A stretch of DNA of 64,000 bases from Stercorarius parasiticus (GCA_013396915.1 VWZL01002782.1:124714-188713), one strand, 5' to 3'; shown: positions 11,530-25,800, counted from the stretch's first letter. The notes: generated by a model from the sequence alone, not told the origin. Numbers and translations: made by a program.

Positions 11530-14500
11530 GCTGGCAAGAATTTGCCATCCTATTTTAAAGAGAATGTGTGTGAGAAATTCATCAATATAGACTTCTCTTC
11601 TTTGTTCTTTCATTTGCAAAATGACATATCATTTGTAGGAAAAAAGCTCATGCACATGTGCTTGATTATAGACCTAGTGTTTTATTCTACCACAACTACC
11701 AGTTGGACTTTAGTTGTTGTCTGTTGGATGCTAAATTTTCTTCGATAAATCTTAATAAATAAATAAATAAGTTGATTGATTAGAGAGCCAAAGAACCATG
11801 CATAATTTTGTTCCAGGCAAAATAAATGGAAATATATTCATTTGTTTTAACATCTGCAAAAAAGTCATTATTTGAAAGTTAAAAACCAATGAGTAATCCA
11901 TCATTTCATCTGCCTTAAGAAATATTTAATTATTGGAAGAAAAAATATCCCTCCCTTAGTCTGGAAAAAATCCACTTACTATTTCAATGTTCTATTTAAT
12001 TTATTTCTTTCAGAATAATGTTGTTAAATAAGCTATATTTGTCAACCTATGGTACTGTAATTTATCATTTTGATACATGCCTCATATTGAAGTTTAACTA
12101 AGACAGTGATTAATTTGAGATCTTAATTATATGTCAGCCTTACTTTAGGTTTTTTCTCATATTTTCAATGTTATTTTTCATGAAAAAAAAATTAATATAC
12201 AGTGCAAGTCTTGAAAGAAATTTCCCAAGAGTTTCTAAGGTTTTCTTTGTGAACTTATATTCTTAGCTACTGGACTGTCATATTATTAAGATAAGTACAA
12301 TACCCTGACAAAAGCAAATCTTAAGGCAATCTAATTTAAGATTCACTTTTTGATCCCTGTCTAGACAAGTAGTGATAACTCTAATCCAATATAGCTGAAA
12401 GAGTATTCTGTAGGAACTAACACACCACTCATTAAAGTATCAAATTAAATGCAGCTCCATGTTTATAAGCATGTTCTTACACAATAGCAGACTTTGAAAT
12501 ATCCGTAAAGGTCATAAAAATGGAGCACCGATAGGCGACAATTACACCTCTACATGTCTGAATCCTTCAACCTGCCTTTGGTATTTGATAAAATTTTGGC
12601 TTTGATTAGCTTTGATAGAACTTCTATATCAATAACACCAAAGTACACAGATATGCAAGAACAGGTTCAGTATGCTCAGCATGCAATCTTAAAACCCCTT
12701 CAAAAGTCCATAGGAAACTACAGGCGAAGACGTTTAAATGTGATGAGAACATGCATCTCAATAATACAGAACTGCAACCTAAGAACAGGCTCATTTTGTC
12801 ATCTTACCAGATTTTCAAAGTTGGCTAGTTTTTCACATATGAGTTAAATTTGTAGTTTGTGTTTGGACTCTTAGTTCCATAATAAAATATTCATACTGTT
12901 GAGCATTCAGTATCTCCCACTAAGCTCAATACTAACTATGTGACACTTAAAATGTTTGGGAATAGGTTAACTTTTTTTTAGGTTTCTGAATTGTGCATTC
13001 CATTATTTCAGTCACTGACATTATCCAGAACAATACCATTATAACCATTTAGCCGTGGTTATAATGACAATTTTAATTTAACAGGAAGAGAGGAGTAATT
13101 GCTTACTCAGCACTGGAATTCTCTGCCTTTTAAAATCAAATGAAATTTCTTAGAAGTTTATTTTGGAAGATATTTGCTTCTTTGATCAACTCTTAGCAGA
13201 CAATTGGTCATTAGCCAATGAGGTCATTCAGGCAAACCTCAGTGTAAATTTAGACAGCTTTGAGAATGGGTGGATAATAATACTATGAACTAGATGGTTA
13301 GTCAAATGCCCTAAAATTTGGAAAAAAAATAGTTAAAATAATTGAAAGCAATTGTATTTACAGGTAAATATTAGTCTTCTGTCTGGAGGAGCCATTTTCC
13401 TTTGGTAATTCTGCTCTTCTGTTGATGAATCCCTGCCTGAACAACGTAAAGAAAAAAAAAAAGCCATTCCTTTGTTAGATGGTTGGCAGCAGGCCACTAA
13501 AATCCCATGGACCATAAGTTGCATGTTACAGCTAAGAATTAATTAGCTAAGCTTCTTATCTAAGATCCACACTATAGATGTAATTGGAAAAAGTTGTCCC
13601 AAAATATTGATACAATTTTAAAACTTCTTTTTTTAAATGCAGCTCTGCATTAGAAATGCTTTAAAACTCCAAAGCTAACATTTCTTTTAAACAAGGAGGC
13701 TTATCCTAAGGAAAAATCATAATGAATTCTGGTTAAATTTTTTATCTAAAAACCTAGAAGTTTACACAATTTAAAAACATCAGTTCATTAGGACATTTTT
13801 ATAAGGAATTTTATGAAAATAATGACAATGGAATCATTAAAAAGGTTCATTAAAATATGAGCTCGAGTTTTGGTGCAGAATTCTTATACCTTCTTTGCTT
13901 TTGGTTTTCATTTTACATTCTGTAGTTTCCCTGCTATAAAACAGCATCTGAAGCGAGTACAGAGAAATGAACAGACCTGATATCAGAAAGCAATCCTACT
14001 GCTTCCATATAAAAAATAGAAGACTAGGAGACTTCCTTACCTATTTATTGTATGATTAAAGAAGAAATTAAAGCATTAGGATCACAAGGATTTTTTATTT
14101 TTAAACAAATTTACCATTTATGTTGGTTTTCCCCGACTGTTCTGTCAGTGTGCCTCCAAGGAACAAGTGTTCTTATTTCTTTTAGGACTAGATATCATTG
14201 CCACTTGTAGCACTGAAATCCCAGTCTCTCTAAAGAGATAATCAACACTGATGCACTTAGTGGCAACTGCAGAGCTGATTTTGTGATGAAGATGTGCATC
14301 ATCTTGGAAATTATGTGAAACCACAGGCTAAGAAAATGCTGCTAAACCATGGCTTCTAAACATGATCATTTTTGTCCAGGTCTGAATTGGTGAAGTAGAA
14401 ATGAAAGCCTGTGCTGTATGCTTATTCCTTTCATCACTGTCTCTCTAGTAAACTAGTTATTAGTAAGTAGACAAATAACAAGAATAAGATGTTTGTAGGC

Positions 14501-17250
14501 AAGTAGTATTGCAAAATAACAGCATGCTATGTCATCCTTAGTTACAGTGTAGTGTTGCTCAATCCTGTACTTGTCACAAGAGCTCTTATTGCAAGCAAGA
14601 AGAATGTGTTATTCTGGGCATTAAGCATTTTCATATGGAAAAGTTTTCTGCTTCCATCCAAAATTCTGCTACTGTCACATCTAAAATACATTCCAACTTC
14701 ACATATTGTTGAGGTGTAATAAAATACAGACTCCTTATACCTCAATCTTTTCCAAGGCTCTGCAGCCACTTGAAAGGGTCTTTTTCTAAAGCCTTCTTTG
14801 TCAATTAAATACATTTATTTATTTACTATTCAAATAATACCTTTTAAATTACATTATAGAATAATATTTAATAAACCCAGGAAAAGTTGCTGAAAACCAA
14901 GGAGTTAATTGGACAAAAGAAATCAAAGAAGAAATTCTTGGAAGATGATAATAGAAAAGGAGACGGAAGCTAAGCATTGATAAAGCAGATTTGGTTATAA
15001 CTGCAAAATGGTACAAAGACTCGTATAGCACCGGAGTTTCTCACATTGGTTTTGGTGGGCAACACATTTCAATTTTTGACCAATGCATCAAGACAAATAA
15101 GCACAGTATTCGACAAGTTTACAGAGGGGTAACCACCAAAATGGTAAGATCAAGCCAGAAGTAGAGAGCAGGCAAAGGAATTGAAAAAGTAGTGGAGAGA
15201 ATATTTCTTGAATTTTAGTATTACATATCATTATTGCTTTTGAGGTGCTATGGACTTAGTCTGGTCCCCAGCCTCATGTTCCTTTCTCCCTTTCTGTTTG
15301 CTTACTGTAGCACTCACAAGGCTATGTAGGGAGCCAGATCTGAGAACTGGTATGGGTGAAAACATATCATTTTGTTGCCTCTGTATTATTCTCTCATCCT
15401 TTTCTCTGATCCAGCCTGCTGCATAGTTTACAAATGCTAACAGCATGGATAAGATACATACAGTTGGTGGCATAAAGAAACATTGCTCCTTTGACAACGG
15501 CCCATTTACCTTAATTTAAAATATTTATCAAACTGCATCTCGATGCAACATGTGTAATGCAGAATGACAATAGGAGATCATAACAGTTTTACAGTTGTAA
15601 ATTGTGTCACTTGCAGATTACTGAGTACACAAAATTGACTCTTGCTGCTTATAAGAAAATGCATCACAATATCTTGGATTGTCAATTGTTTTGGGTTGCA
15701 CATGCTCCAAGGAACAAGTTTGTCATGTTTGGATTTGGCTCTTTCATGAAAGTATTATACAGTGTGACTGTTATATTCACTTGAATCCAGTTTGGTCACT
15801 ATACAGACTTGAAATGATAAATTAAAAAAGAAAAATAATCCCAAAGATTAAATATGTATTACAGATTGGAAATACTGACAAAAGAGAAACTTTTGGGATA
15901 AGAAGTTACAATCATAACATACACACAGAACTAATTTTTTTCCTGTGCTGCTTCAATGTCCCCTGACATTTAGTTCTCCTTTTTTCAACCTCTTCTCCTG
16001 AACCTCTTCAGTTCTAAGGTTGGCTTTCCCATGTGAGGTATTTCAGACTATACTTGCACTGCTCCCTTCTAAGGGACGGATTTCTTTTCTCTTTTTCTCG
16101 CTCTATATTTTAGAAGTCCATTCAAGTTCATTTATTTGGTAGACGGCATGTCCTGAATTTATAATGGTCGTGATATGCATCAGTCTTGACTTCCAGTAAT
16201 ACCTGTGGCATAAATGCAAACGCAAGAAAAAGGATACTGCCCTGTTTTCTGGGATTGGTTTTTCTCTGGGAGATTTTTTTTAACTTATTTTCTTTTTAAT
16301 TTATATTTCATTCTTTCATTAGCTCATTCCTTTAAGCCAACTACATTATCTTGTAGGTAACATTTTTAAAGACTGCTACATCAGTTTATAAATCCTATCA
16401 TATGTGAAGGATTAGATGATTGGGATTCACCTCACAAGATTTCCAATACATATTACAGTGCACATGTTGATATCCTGTATTGTCTTTGTGGACTTCCTGT
16501 ACCGTAGAGGGAAGGGATAAACAATTCCAGAGTGCCATCCCATTTCTTTTCTCATTACTGACTACAAAGTATATGTAAGCGTATAAACCATACCTAGCCA
16601 CAACTGTAACACACGTGTTTTTTTTTCCTCTTCTTTGACAGAATATATGACATACTGCTACAGAAATGACAGTATTAGCATTTTTCACCTTGTCCCCCAG
16701 ACATTTTTGTCAGTTTAAAGACCCCTATTGTCACAGAAGTGCAGATGACATAGTGGAAAATATAAATACTTATGGCATTATTGCTGTTCCTGCCTTCAGG
16801 TCACATCAGTTGTCTTACAAGCAGATGAGCATCATATCAACTCCGTAGGGCACTTGGGACTTTCAGCTAGTGGGACTGCTGAAAGGCCACAGCAGTATTT
16901 CAATTGTATTCACCTTTTCCTCACATTAGGATGACTCAAACTCTTCCATGCTGCTACTTACAACCAATTTATCTGACCATTTTGCATGTTATTTGCTTGT
17001 GGAGTTTTCTTGTGATTTTAGTGTATTTGCAACAAAGGCAAGACTAGATTTTAGCACATTTCTGAATTTGTCCATAAATCAAATTAGGACTTCACTACTG
17101 TTCATTTGATCCATTGCCCCATTTTTGACTTGGAGCATTACTAAATTAATTAAAAATTGTATAAATAAGTTTTTTCGTAGATCTTCTGCAAGCAGAAATA
17201 AATGACAAATTCAGTAAGTTGGTGATTAATTTTTTCCTATATTATTTAAG
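11530..17250. other. Intron stretch, nothing recognised
   Basis: AT-rich intronic DNA. It includes a short AATA run at 11754-11770. Open frames of 60-97 codons have no family likeness. No RNA gene or recognised repeat. Confidence 0.5.
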
Positions 17251-17871
17251 AATCCTAGAATCCTAGAACATCTGAAGTTGGAAGGAGCACATAAGGATCA
17301 TCAAGTCCAACTCCCTGCTCCTTGCAGGACTAACTAAAAAATAAAGCATACGACTAAGGCCATCGTCCAAGTGCTCCTTGAACTCTGACAGACTTGTTGC
17401 CATGACCTCTTCCCTGGGGAGCCTGTTCCAGTGACTGACCACCCTCTCTGTGAAGAAACTTTTCCTAATGTCCCTGATGCAGCTTCATTCCACTGCCTGT
17501 TGCTGGTCACTACAGAGAGAAGATCAGCACCTCCCCCTCCATTGCCCTCTTTGAGGAAGTTGTAGACTGCAATAATGTCACCCCTCAGCGCTCTCTTCTC
17601 CAACCTGAGCAGACCAAGTGATGCCATCTGCTCTTCCTAAGTCTTGTCCTTGAGACCTTTCACTGTCTTGGTCACCCTCCTCTGGACACACTCTAATGGT
17701 TTGATGTCCTTCTTCTATTGAGGTGCCCAAAAATGCACGTAGTACTTGAGATGGGGCCACAACAGTGTAGGGTAGAGTGGAACAACCGCTTGCCTCAACC
17801 AGCTAGCTATTCTGTGCTCAATACACCCCAGGACATGGCCCTTTTGGCTGCCAGGGCACACTGTTGACCCA
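17251..17871 (-). mobile_element. CR1 3' fragment, antisense, about 620 bases
   Basis: On the + strand it opens with AATCCTAGAATCCTAGAA, the reverse complement of the CR1 3' octamer array, and GGATCATCAAGTCCAACTCC, then the reversed ORF2 C-terminus. The minus strand reads LGLLRLEKRALRGDIIAVYN, a standard CR1 ORF2 C-terminal block, and on through the 'LERVQ..TK' region. It is truncated on the 5' side at about 17871. Frameshifts and stops show it is dead. Its partner in opposite orientation lies 0.9 kb downstream. Confidence 0.9.
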
Positions 17872-18789
17872 ACCACAGATGAGTTGATTTAGTCTTCCCA
17901 TGGTGTAAAATGCAAAAGGCAAAGCCAAAGTGACTTTCCAGTTTACTTCCTTTTTTTGAAACGAATATTAATAATTGCACTCTCACCATTTTAAGAATAA
18001 AAATTTAAGATTAACATGTGTTTCACCTTTCAGTTTTAATCTGTGTAAGAGTAGCATAGGAGAACATAAACAGTACTTCGCATTTCCTAAAGAAATTACA
18101 CAGAATTCTTAGGCTTGTTATCAATTGATTTTACTCCCAAATTAAATAATACAGAACGAATAGGTTTCATTCCTTCTTTTTCTCAGAAACAAGGATATTC
18201 AACGCAGGAGAAATGTTATATTTAGGAGCGATCTAAAGTAATTAATTAGATGCAACAGACTGGACATCTACTCAAAGTCACTTGGTTTTTATTCTGCAGC
18301 AACAGTTCAATCTGTTTGTTTGGTATTCTTTGCTGCCACATCCAGATGTTCAAACAGTAGTTTTGTTAAAGGGCAATGCCATTAGAGTTTTGAAGAAAAT
18401 CAAAGACTTTATTTCAAGGTCTGAGCTACAGACCCTTCTTGTCTTTTCATTAAATATCGTAAGATACGTCTAGTGTTGATTTTCACATCACAGAGAAGGT
18501 CATCTTCAGGGAAAAATAAACCAATAGCTTTACTATGATTCCAGTGAGACTCCCTTGAATGCTTTTCTTTCTTTAAATTCTTACAGAGATGCTATGCTGT
18601 CTTTTACAGGAAAATGAATCTATCAGGAACTCTTGTTCGTTTCATGTAATTCCTTTGGGCCTAAAATCATCTTTTCTGTTAGTGGGTTATTTTGGGAAAA
18701 CACCAATCTTTAATGGAATAGAAAATTCTGTTCTTGTAATAGAATAAAGGTAAAAGTCTCAACTACTTTTTACATAAATCAACAGTGCA
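17872..18789. other. Intron spacer between two CR1 pieces
   Basis: Ordinary AT-rich intron separating oppositely oriented CR1 fragments. No gene recognised. Confidence 0.5.
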
Positions 18790-19263
18790 CCCTGGAAGCA
18801 ATGGTAGCTCATAGCATATGGGGCTGCATCAACAGGAGTGTCGTCAGTAAATTGAGGGAAGCAATTATTTCCCTTTCCTCAGCCTTTAAATTTGGAATAC
18901 AGCATCCAATATTGGATCCTTAGTACAAGGTGCTGATAAATTACAGCAAGTTCAGGGAAGGGCCACCATGGAGCACTTGTCCTGCAAGGAGAGGCTAAGG
19001 AAGATGGACTTCTTCAGCCTGGAGAAGAGATGGCTGAGGGCAGGGAGGTGTCAGAGCATTCTTCAAATATGTATAGGGAGCCTAGTGAGAAGGTTCTCTG
19101 TTGAGGTGAATGGCGAGACAGACATCCTAAACAAAATGAAGGGATTGCCCAGAGTGGTTGTGAATTCTCCCCTCTGAGGTCTGATCTAGTTGACTTTGCT
19201 TTGTGCAGGTGTTTGGACTACATCCCTCCTGAGGTCCCTCCAACCTGAATTACTTTATGACTG
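18790..19263 (+). mobile_element. CR1 3' fragment, sense, about 470 bases
   Basis: Begins near GGGGCTGCATCAACAGGAGT (the 'LGCIN.S' block of ORF2) and continues through MEHLSCKERLRKMDFFSLEK, a clear CR1 ORF2 C-terminal block, to GTTTGGACTACATCCC, GGTCCCTCCAACCTGAATTA and TTTATGACTGT, the decayed 3' terminus. It is 5'-truncated like most CR1 copies and has in-frame stops. The 5' limit is approximate. Confidence 0.88.
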
Positions 19264-19384
19264 TACCCTAAGTATCCCATAGGAAGTAACCCAAAGTCAT
19301 TATTTTAATTTCCTTGTTTAATGTGAAAATTGAATGTGCATTCCTGAAGGATTTATTTCCCTGTTAATACAGACAGATTTTGGA

Positions 19385-19850
19385 GCTAGCTTGAAGTACT
19401 GGATGTACTTTTATTGTTGGAGAGCAGCAAGGGCTGGAAGAGAAGGGACAAGAAACAGAGGTGGACTCCACAATGGGGCACAGTCCCACAGGGGCTGGTA
19501 ACAGGGTCCATTGACAGCCATGGCAACATGGCAAACAAAGGACCAGGGCAAGGGTGCATCCAGGAAGCAAAAGGAAATGTGGCCAAGGCCAGGCTGGAGA
19601 CAGGGTACAAGAATAGGGCTGACAGTCCTTGCAGGAGCTAAGCTCCCTACAGCGTAGGGACAAGGGGTCCACCCAGTAGACACCTGGTGAATGGCTGGAG
19701 ACTGACATTCCTACGGTGTTTCTGTGGCAGGGGACTGATGGCCCCAGACTGAGCTGAAATGGGATTCCTGGGCCCTGTATACACATGTTGAGTCCTTGTT
19801 TGAACTGTGGTATCTGCAACACTGTGGAGACCCTGCAGTTTTGCTAGGTA
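19385..19850 (-). mobile_element. GC-richer block with minus-strand poly(A) signal, possible LTR
   Basis: About 460 bases clearly richer in G and C than the intron around it. On the minus strand it ends with AATAAA (19410-19415) about 25 bases before the composition returns to AT-rich, as in the 3' end of a solo LTR or of a retroposed transcript. Three minus-strand frames and one + frame are open across parts of it, the longest 152 codons (19364-19822). The predicted peptide is Cys/Pro/Ser/Leu-rich with no recognised domain, so I do not call a gene. No terminal TG/CA or target duplication could be fixed. Confidence 0.35.
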
Positions 19851-22800
19851 TCTTGTTCATGAAATCTATAAGTTAGCAGACATCTCTGTTAATCTTTACT
19901 ACATCATTCTTTCTTTATATTTCTGAAATACCTTCACGTGAAGTTGCACAGTACTGTAATTTTAGCATTTGTAACCAGGTGACCTCTACCTTCAAAATAC
20001 CTTGTAAAGGATCTTGAAGGAGTGTTTACGCCACTAGATGAAGGCATTTAGTTTAGCTTAGAGCATTTAAGTTGGACTCTAAAATTGTCCTCTGAAAAGG
20101 AACTATTTTTTCCATTGATTTTGTGAAAAAAATTTTCTCTTAACTATGAGAACTAAAATAGGAACCTGACTGTGGACACCGTGCTTATGTTTTTGTTTCA
20201 GTAGAAAACTTGTCAGAAGAGTTCAGTCCACATCTTTGCTGGCAGAGTGGTCTTCAGAAAACTAATCAAAAAAGCCCTTCATAGGCACATATTTATCACA
20301 GAGACTTAAAAGTTTATGCAACTGTTTAATCTGCTTCTTCATTGCATGGCATAATCTTAAGCATAGAAATGTATATATACTGTGTAGCATTTTAGTCAAT
20401 TAGAATATTATCGCTATATGGTAAATTTCTGGTTATTAAGGCATCTTCTAAATTTGATGCTATAGATATTGAGTGCAAGCAAAACTCATCGTATTGATAT
20501 TGATGATGACTTTCATTTTATTTTTAAAAATGTAATTGTACAGCTGGTGAAATAAAATTAAGTGAATTATGTTTCAGATATTTTAAAATTGTCATCAAAT
20601 TACATGTCATTTTTCAAAGATGTGTAAACCACATTTCCTGATCCTGAAAGGCTTGCAAGTTGAATGAGTTACAGACCATACACAAGACAAAGGGCTAAGA
20701 GAGTATATTTCTACTTCAAGTTTATAAACCTAGATTAAATGCCTAAATTACATTACCACTACAGAATACCTTCTTGAATGTTCATTCCTCCTGGAGCAGC
20801 ATTAGCAATTAAATTAATTAAATTCCATTAACTAAAGCTGCGTAAACTCAATACAGAGAACTATTTGCATATTGTCCGCTAATTTTTCTGGACAACTACC
20901 AACTCCAAAAAAGCATAAACGTGGTTAAGTGGTTATTACTATCAATAAAAGACTTGTGCCTTATTCTGTTTAAATGCTATTATCTTTACCCTGTGGCATG
21001 TTAGCTCCTTAAATAGATGGTACATTCTTTTAACATTTCTGTTAAGTGTTCATCTGCTTACTCCAAAAAATCGTTGAGAGCTTATTAGCAGAATTCAATC
21101 ATCTATAACCTGTTGTTTGGTAAACAGAAGTGTTTTAAAAAGAAAAAGAAGAAAAAATGCCACCAATTCCAGTATCTAGTATAAAGTAACCCTCAATTTA
21201 AAGATTGGATTTGGTTTTTAATCTTAACTTTTTTTTTCCCCCTCATTTAGTAGCAGTCAACAATTCTGTGATTTACCTGGAGCCAAACTTATGTTGTCAC
21301 CGATACATTTCAAGTGAGAAAGTCTCTGAAACTCATAGTACTGTCACTAGAAAATCTACTGTATTATTAGAGAGATCTAATTTGTAAGAGCATGACTTCA
21401 CAATTGGAACCATGAAAATAAAGAGGTTGTCAGAAAGATTGAAAGATGACAAAAGGAAACAATATCTGGTCTTATCAAAGAGCCTCAACTAGTGAGAGAG
21501 TTGTCACTGAACTGAGACTTCATGAAAAACTGTGCAGTTCAAGAAAGATAATTGGATTATTGTGAACTTGAAAGAGTGCTGAAAAAATAACAGGAATGAA
21601 AGAAATCTACAGATTGTAGAAAAAAAAGAAGTCTTCTGTTGATTTGTTTAGATCTTAAAATAGAAAAGGGGAATTTAAATCTTAGATGAGTAGCTCATTT
21701 TCTAAATGAGGCCCAATCTTACAGTAACATATGGAAATGTAAAAATAATTTCTCACATAGAAGAACCAGATGCAGTAGCTGAATAGCTTTGCAATCTGCA
21801 AAAGATACCTGTCAGCAGGCTGGGAATTCCTTGTATTGATTAGAAAACTCCTTCCTAAAGAAAAGAGCTAAATTTAAATTGCCACCCTGCTTGCAAATCT
21901 AGCTAAATTCAAACTGGGCACTTATTCAATGTCTAGACTATGTAAGCCTATTAATTAACTTGCTACCAGATACACTGTAGTGGATATCTCTCAATCTAGA
22001 TTGTTGCAGCTGTTCCACTTGTATGGACAATTAGGTATTTATTTCATCAGGGATTTCAATCTCTTCTATTCCAGGTGATTATTCAAAAAAGCTCTAAAGT
22101 TTACTTCCTTTCTCAGAAAATTTGCACCACCCAGTTTGGTATTATTCTTCATATCTTTTTTTTGTCTTTAGTTAAAAATACAGAAAATTATTTTCTCGTT
22201 CACAACTTTGATATTAAAAATTTTTTTTTTTGCTTTAATATGTTTTTTAAGTCTGTTCGTCTGAGTTTGCTGTAGTGAACTCTAAACATTTTAAAAATAT
22301 GCAGATAAAAGTCCATGACAGAAAAGCATTAGTTCACAGGATCTGAGTGACATAACGGAATAATTAAATCCTTTCTATATTTCAAACATTTAAATCATCT
22401 TAGTAAGAAAAAATAAGCTATTCTCTGTGTTACAGAAAAAAAATATAAAGCAGTATAAAAAAAATTGATTATATTGTAAACAAATTTTTTTGCCAAACCT
22501 ACGTATAATTCCTTAAAATGGCAATATTTAACAATGCAGACCTATTGGGGATCAAATCAACAAAAGAAAACAGAAATAGTAAGTACAGCATGATAAGTCA
22601 TCATAAGAGAGAGATGAAGATAAAGTAATATAATAAATATTTTATTTATAATTTCATTCTGTTGCATACTGTTACGATCTATTAATTGTAGTTCTTTCCT
22701 GTATGGTTCACTCTATTGAAATACAGGTTTTGTACTAGTATATATTTATGTTCATGCATTTTTCCTTCATCCAAAGAAACCAAGTGCCACCTGAAATACC

Positions 22801-25800
22801 CTAGCTCCTCGTAAAGAGTCAGAGTTTGTATGGAGATCCAGGCCTTATAAAAAAAGATCTGGGTACTACACTGTGTCTTATTTCCCATACAGCATTACCG
22901 GTACATTTTTTTGAGAAGGGGGAGCACTGGTGGTGACTTCCATTAAAGCTTGTATCAAACAGCAGCAAACCAGGAGCTAACTCGCAGGTTGTTCTGATCC
23001 CCAGAACTCTGACAGCACCTTGCTGAGAAAGAACTCTTAGGCAATACTAACTGTTCTTGATGTGTTTGTTTTTTTTTCTTGAATGACCCTTTCAAATAAA
23101 GAATCTTCAAATAGTTTTATTGAAAAGTAAAAAAGAAAAAGAAAAGGCACAGTGCAATTAGCCCTCATAAAATATTCGTTACACTTTGGAAGCAATGTTA
23201 AACCAAAACAACCTTAGTCATTGATGTCTCCTTCCACGGTCCAGTCAAGGGGCTCATAGTGGAGACTGCAATTCGACAGCAGCTTGACAAGACTAGATGA
23301 GTACTTTTCACTGTTCAGTATTTAACTTTTTCCTGAGACTGCTAAACTGTTACAGCCATGGTGACAACTGCCAGCACTCTTACACGATGCACTGTAAGTT
23401 TCTTCCCTATCTTGTTTCTAACATAGCATTGGTGTGGTGTCTTGAGTCAGCAAACTAAGAAAAAAACCTCCTAAATACTACTATAGCATATTAAGTTATT
23501 TTAAGAATATGAAGAAAGTATTGCGTTTTAATTCTGCTATAAATGCAGTATTTCGATATTTTTAATACGCAGTTTAACATTCTAATGAATTAATTAATAG
23601 ACACATATTCAGATATGTTTTATTTTTAATAAAGCAATCATTTTTATCTAGAGAATTTCAATGTGGTGATAGAATTTGCTCTTTTATTGTCTCTGTAGTT
23701 ATTTAATTAAGTCTCGAGAACGTTGAAGCTATTTTCTTATCAGCTAATGAAATTAAACTTTATGAAAGTACCTTTTCTCCCGAAATAAATGTTTACTATG
23801 TTCATTAAATTCCCATTGAATTCTATTAACGCTTCACATGTTCACTTTAAAGTAGATCTATTTTAGTCTAATTTTCCTCTCCTGGAAGTTAGTGAATAAA
23901 TAGCAAAGCAAAAGTGAACAAGTGGCATTTGGCTATACTGACAGATGAAAAGTTAAAAACGAGAAAATGAAATAGTCATTAAAGCCTTAATGAGAAACTC
24001 ACTATTGAGGCTAAAAATTAGCAGGATTAGAAAAAAAAGGACTCCATGTCTACACAAGCACCCACCTCTACCCAAAGTCTGTACAGACCAGGTGGAACCC
24101 AGGACACTGTAGTATTTTATTTCAGAAACAGTAATATTTTAAAAATAATCTCTACAGCATCTGTAACTACCAGCTTGTCTACCATAGAAAATCCAGAGGA
24201 TTCGAGGTCACTTCTCTGCTGTGAACTGTTGAACAGAAGCTTTGAATTAAAATTGCTTCTTGTCAGCGTTTCTGCTGCCTACAACATAATAATAGCAGCA
24301 AAACTGATAAGACACTTTTTAAATTGTGAAGGAGGAACTGTGCAGGCCCTTTCAATTTTCAGGTGCCAAAAGTCCCAGGCATTTGGCTCCAGGGCAGACT
24401 GGAACCTTGTATTTTTATTTTCTATAATTTGTTTGTGTGGATGTCAGAGCAGCTGTGATATCTGAGAGCATTTTCTGAAGCTGACAAACTGCAATAAATG
24501 TGGACTTGTAAAAGAGAGAGGATAGTGAGCTAAGAGTAGTCTTTAAAAATCTTTCTCATCTTACCTTCCAACTTCTTTTTTAATTACCATTTTCCTTTAC
24601 CATCCTATCTCTGGCCTGTATTTGGACATACCTACAAAAATGATAATACCAATACTGACATGCAAAGTTAATGATAACACTCACACCTCTTACCAGTTTG
24701 TTCATAGCCTATTGCCTTTGCCCAGCCTCTATATCTGTGAAAAGCAGACTTTGAGCTGGTATGTCCTTCCTATCCTTTCCACTAGCACAGTGTGGTTTTG
24801 ATTGCATGGAGAACTTGGGGTAGTAATTGAGATGCATCAATAAAGCTTTCTAATACAGTAGCAAGGTAGAAATGTAAATATAGTCTGTGTGCAAAGCAAT
24901 CTCCTTTTCAGGATAAGTGATTTATTTAGGGTATAGATGGCTGGAATAGCCTCTTTATAAAGTTGACTAGGGAGGAGTTCAACTTATATTAGCCAATGAC
25001 AATAATGGACACTTTGATAGCACAATATTGGTACAATGAACCATAAGCAAGCTGGGGGAGTGGTATTTGATATTGTAATAAAAAAACATGCATGATAAAG
25101 CTCAAACAAAAGAAGACAAAATGAAGAGTAAATAAACTGACATACTGCTTGTATTCTATTTTCTGTTTGCCCTGCTTCTGGATTACAAGATCTTTCTTTT
25201 TTGCTGTATCTGGACACCAATCAAATTCTGCCTGTGGGTTCTGGCATAGTTGCCCACAAAGTGCAACTGAGGACAAGGATAAAATCTACCCTTTAATTTG
25301 GAATAACCAACCACAAGTTAGGATGACCAAATGATACCTTTTGTTTGGATAGAAAGAGTGTGTCAGAATATTCAGCGGCCAATATCATGGAAACAAAACT
25401 TTGCTTTTATACCTCAAATTATCAGTCTTTTCACAGAATGCAAGCAGTAAGGAATTATCTCCAAATGCAAACTGGCAGCTTCACAGTGCTCCAGAGGGCC
25501 ACAGGACTTAAAGTAACTTCTTGCCCTCAGTTCATTTGTACAGCTCCCAATTACATTAAATGAATTGTATGGGTGAATTGAAGGCGTGATTATAGCCTAA
25601 TTATCCTGACATTTGCACTGTGTGTAACTTCTGTTGCACAAAAACCACTCCAACAATACTGTGAGTTAAATGTATGTTAGCAATTATAATAAATGTATAT
25701 ATAAACTGGAAACCATTTTTTTTTTTTGCATGTAATTCAGCTCTCTAAAGGAAAGGGGACTAAAAACAATCTAGGTAACAATACTTGCTTTTTCCTGACT

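Noticed and set aside
19364..19822. 152-codon minus-strand open frame
   Set aside because: Several frames are open over the same GC-rich block, the peptide is Cys/Pro/Leu-rich with no recognised domain, and there is no splice or promoter context. More likely a repeat or retroposed block than a gene.
24046..24465. 139-codon + strand open frame
   Set aside because: No domain, no homologue recognised and no splice sites fitting the CSMD frame. Length is within what chance gives in 64 kb of six-frame sequence.
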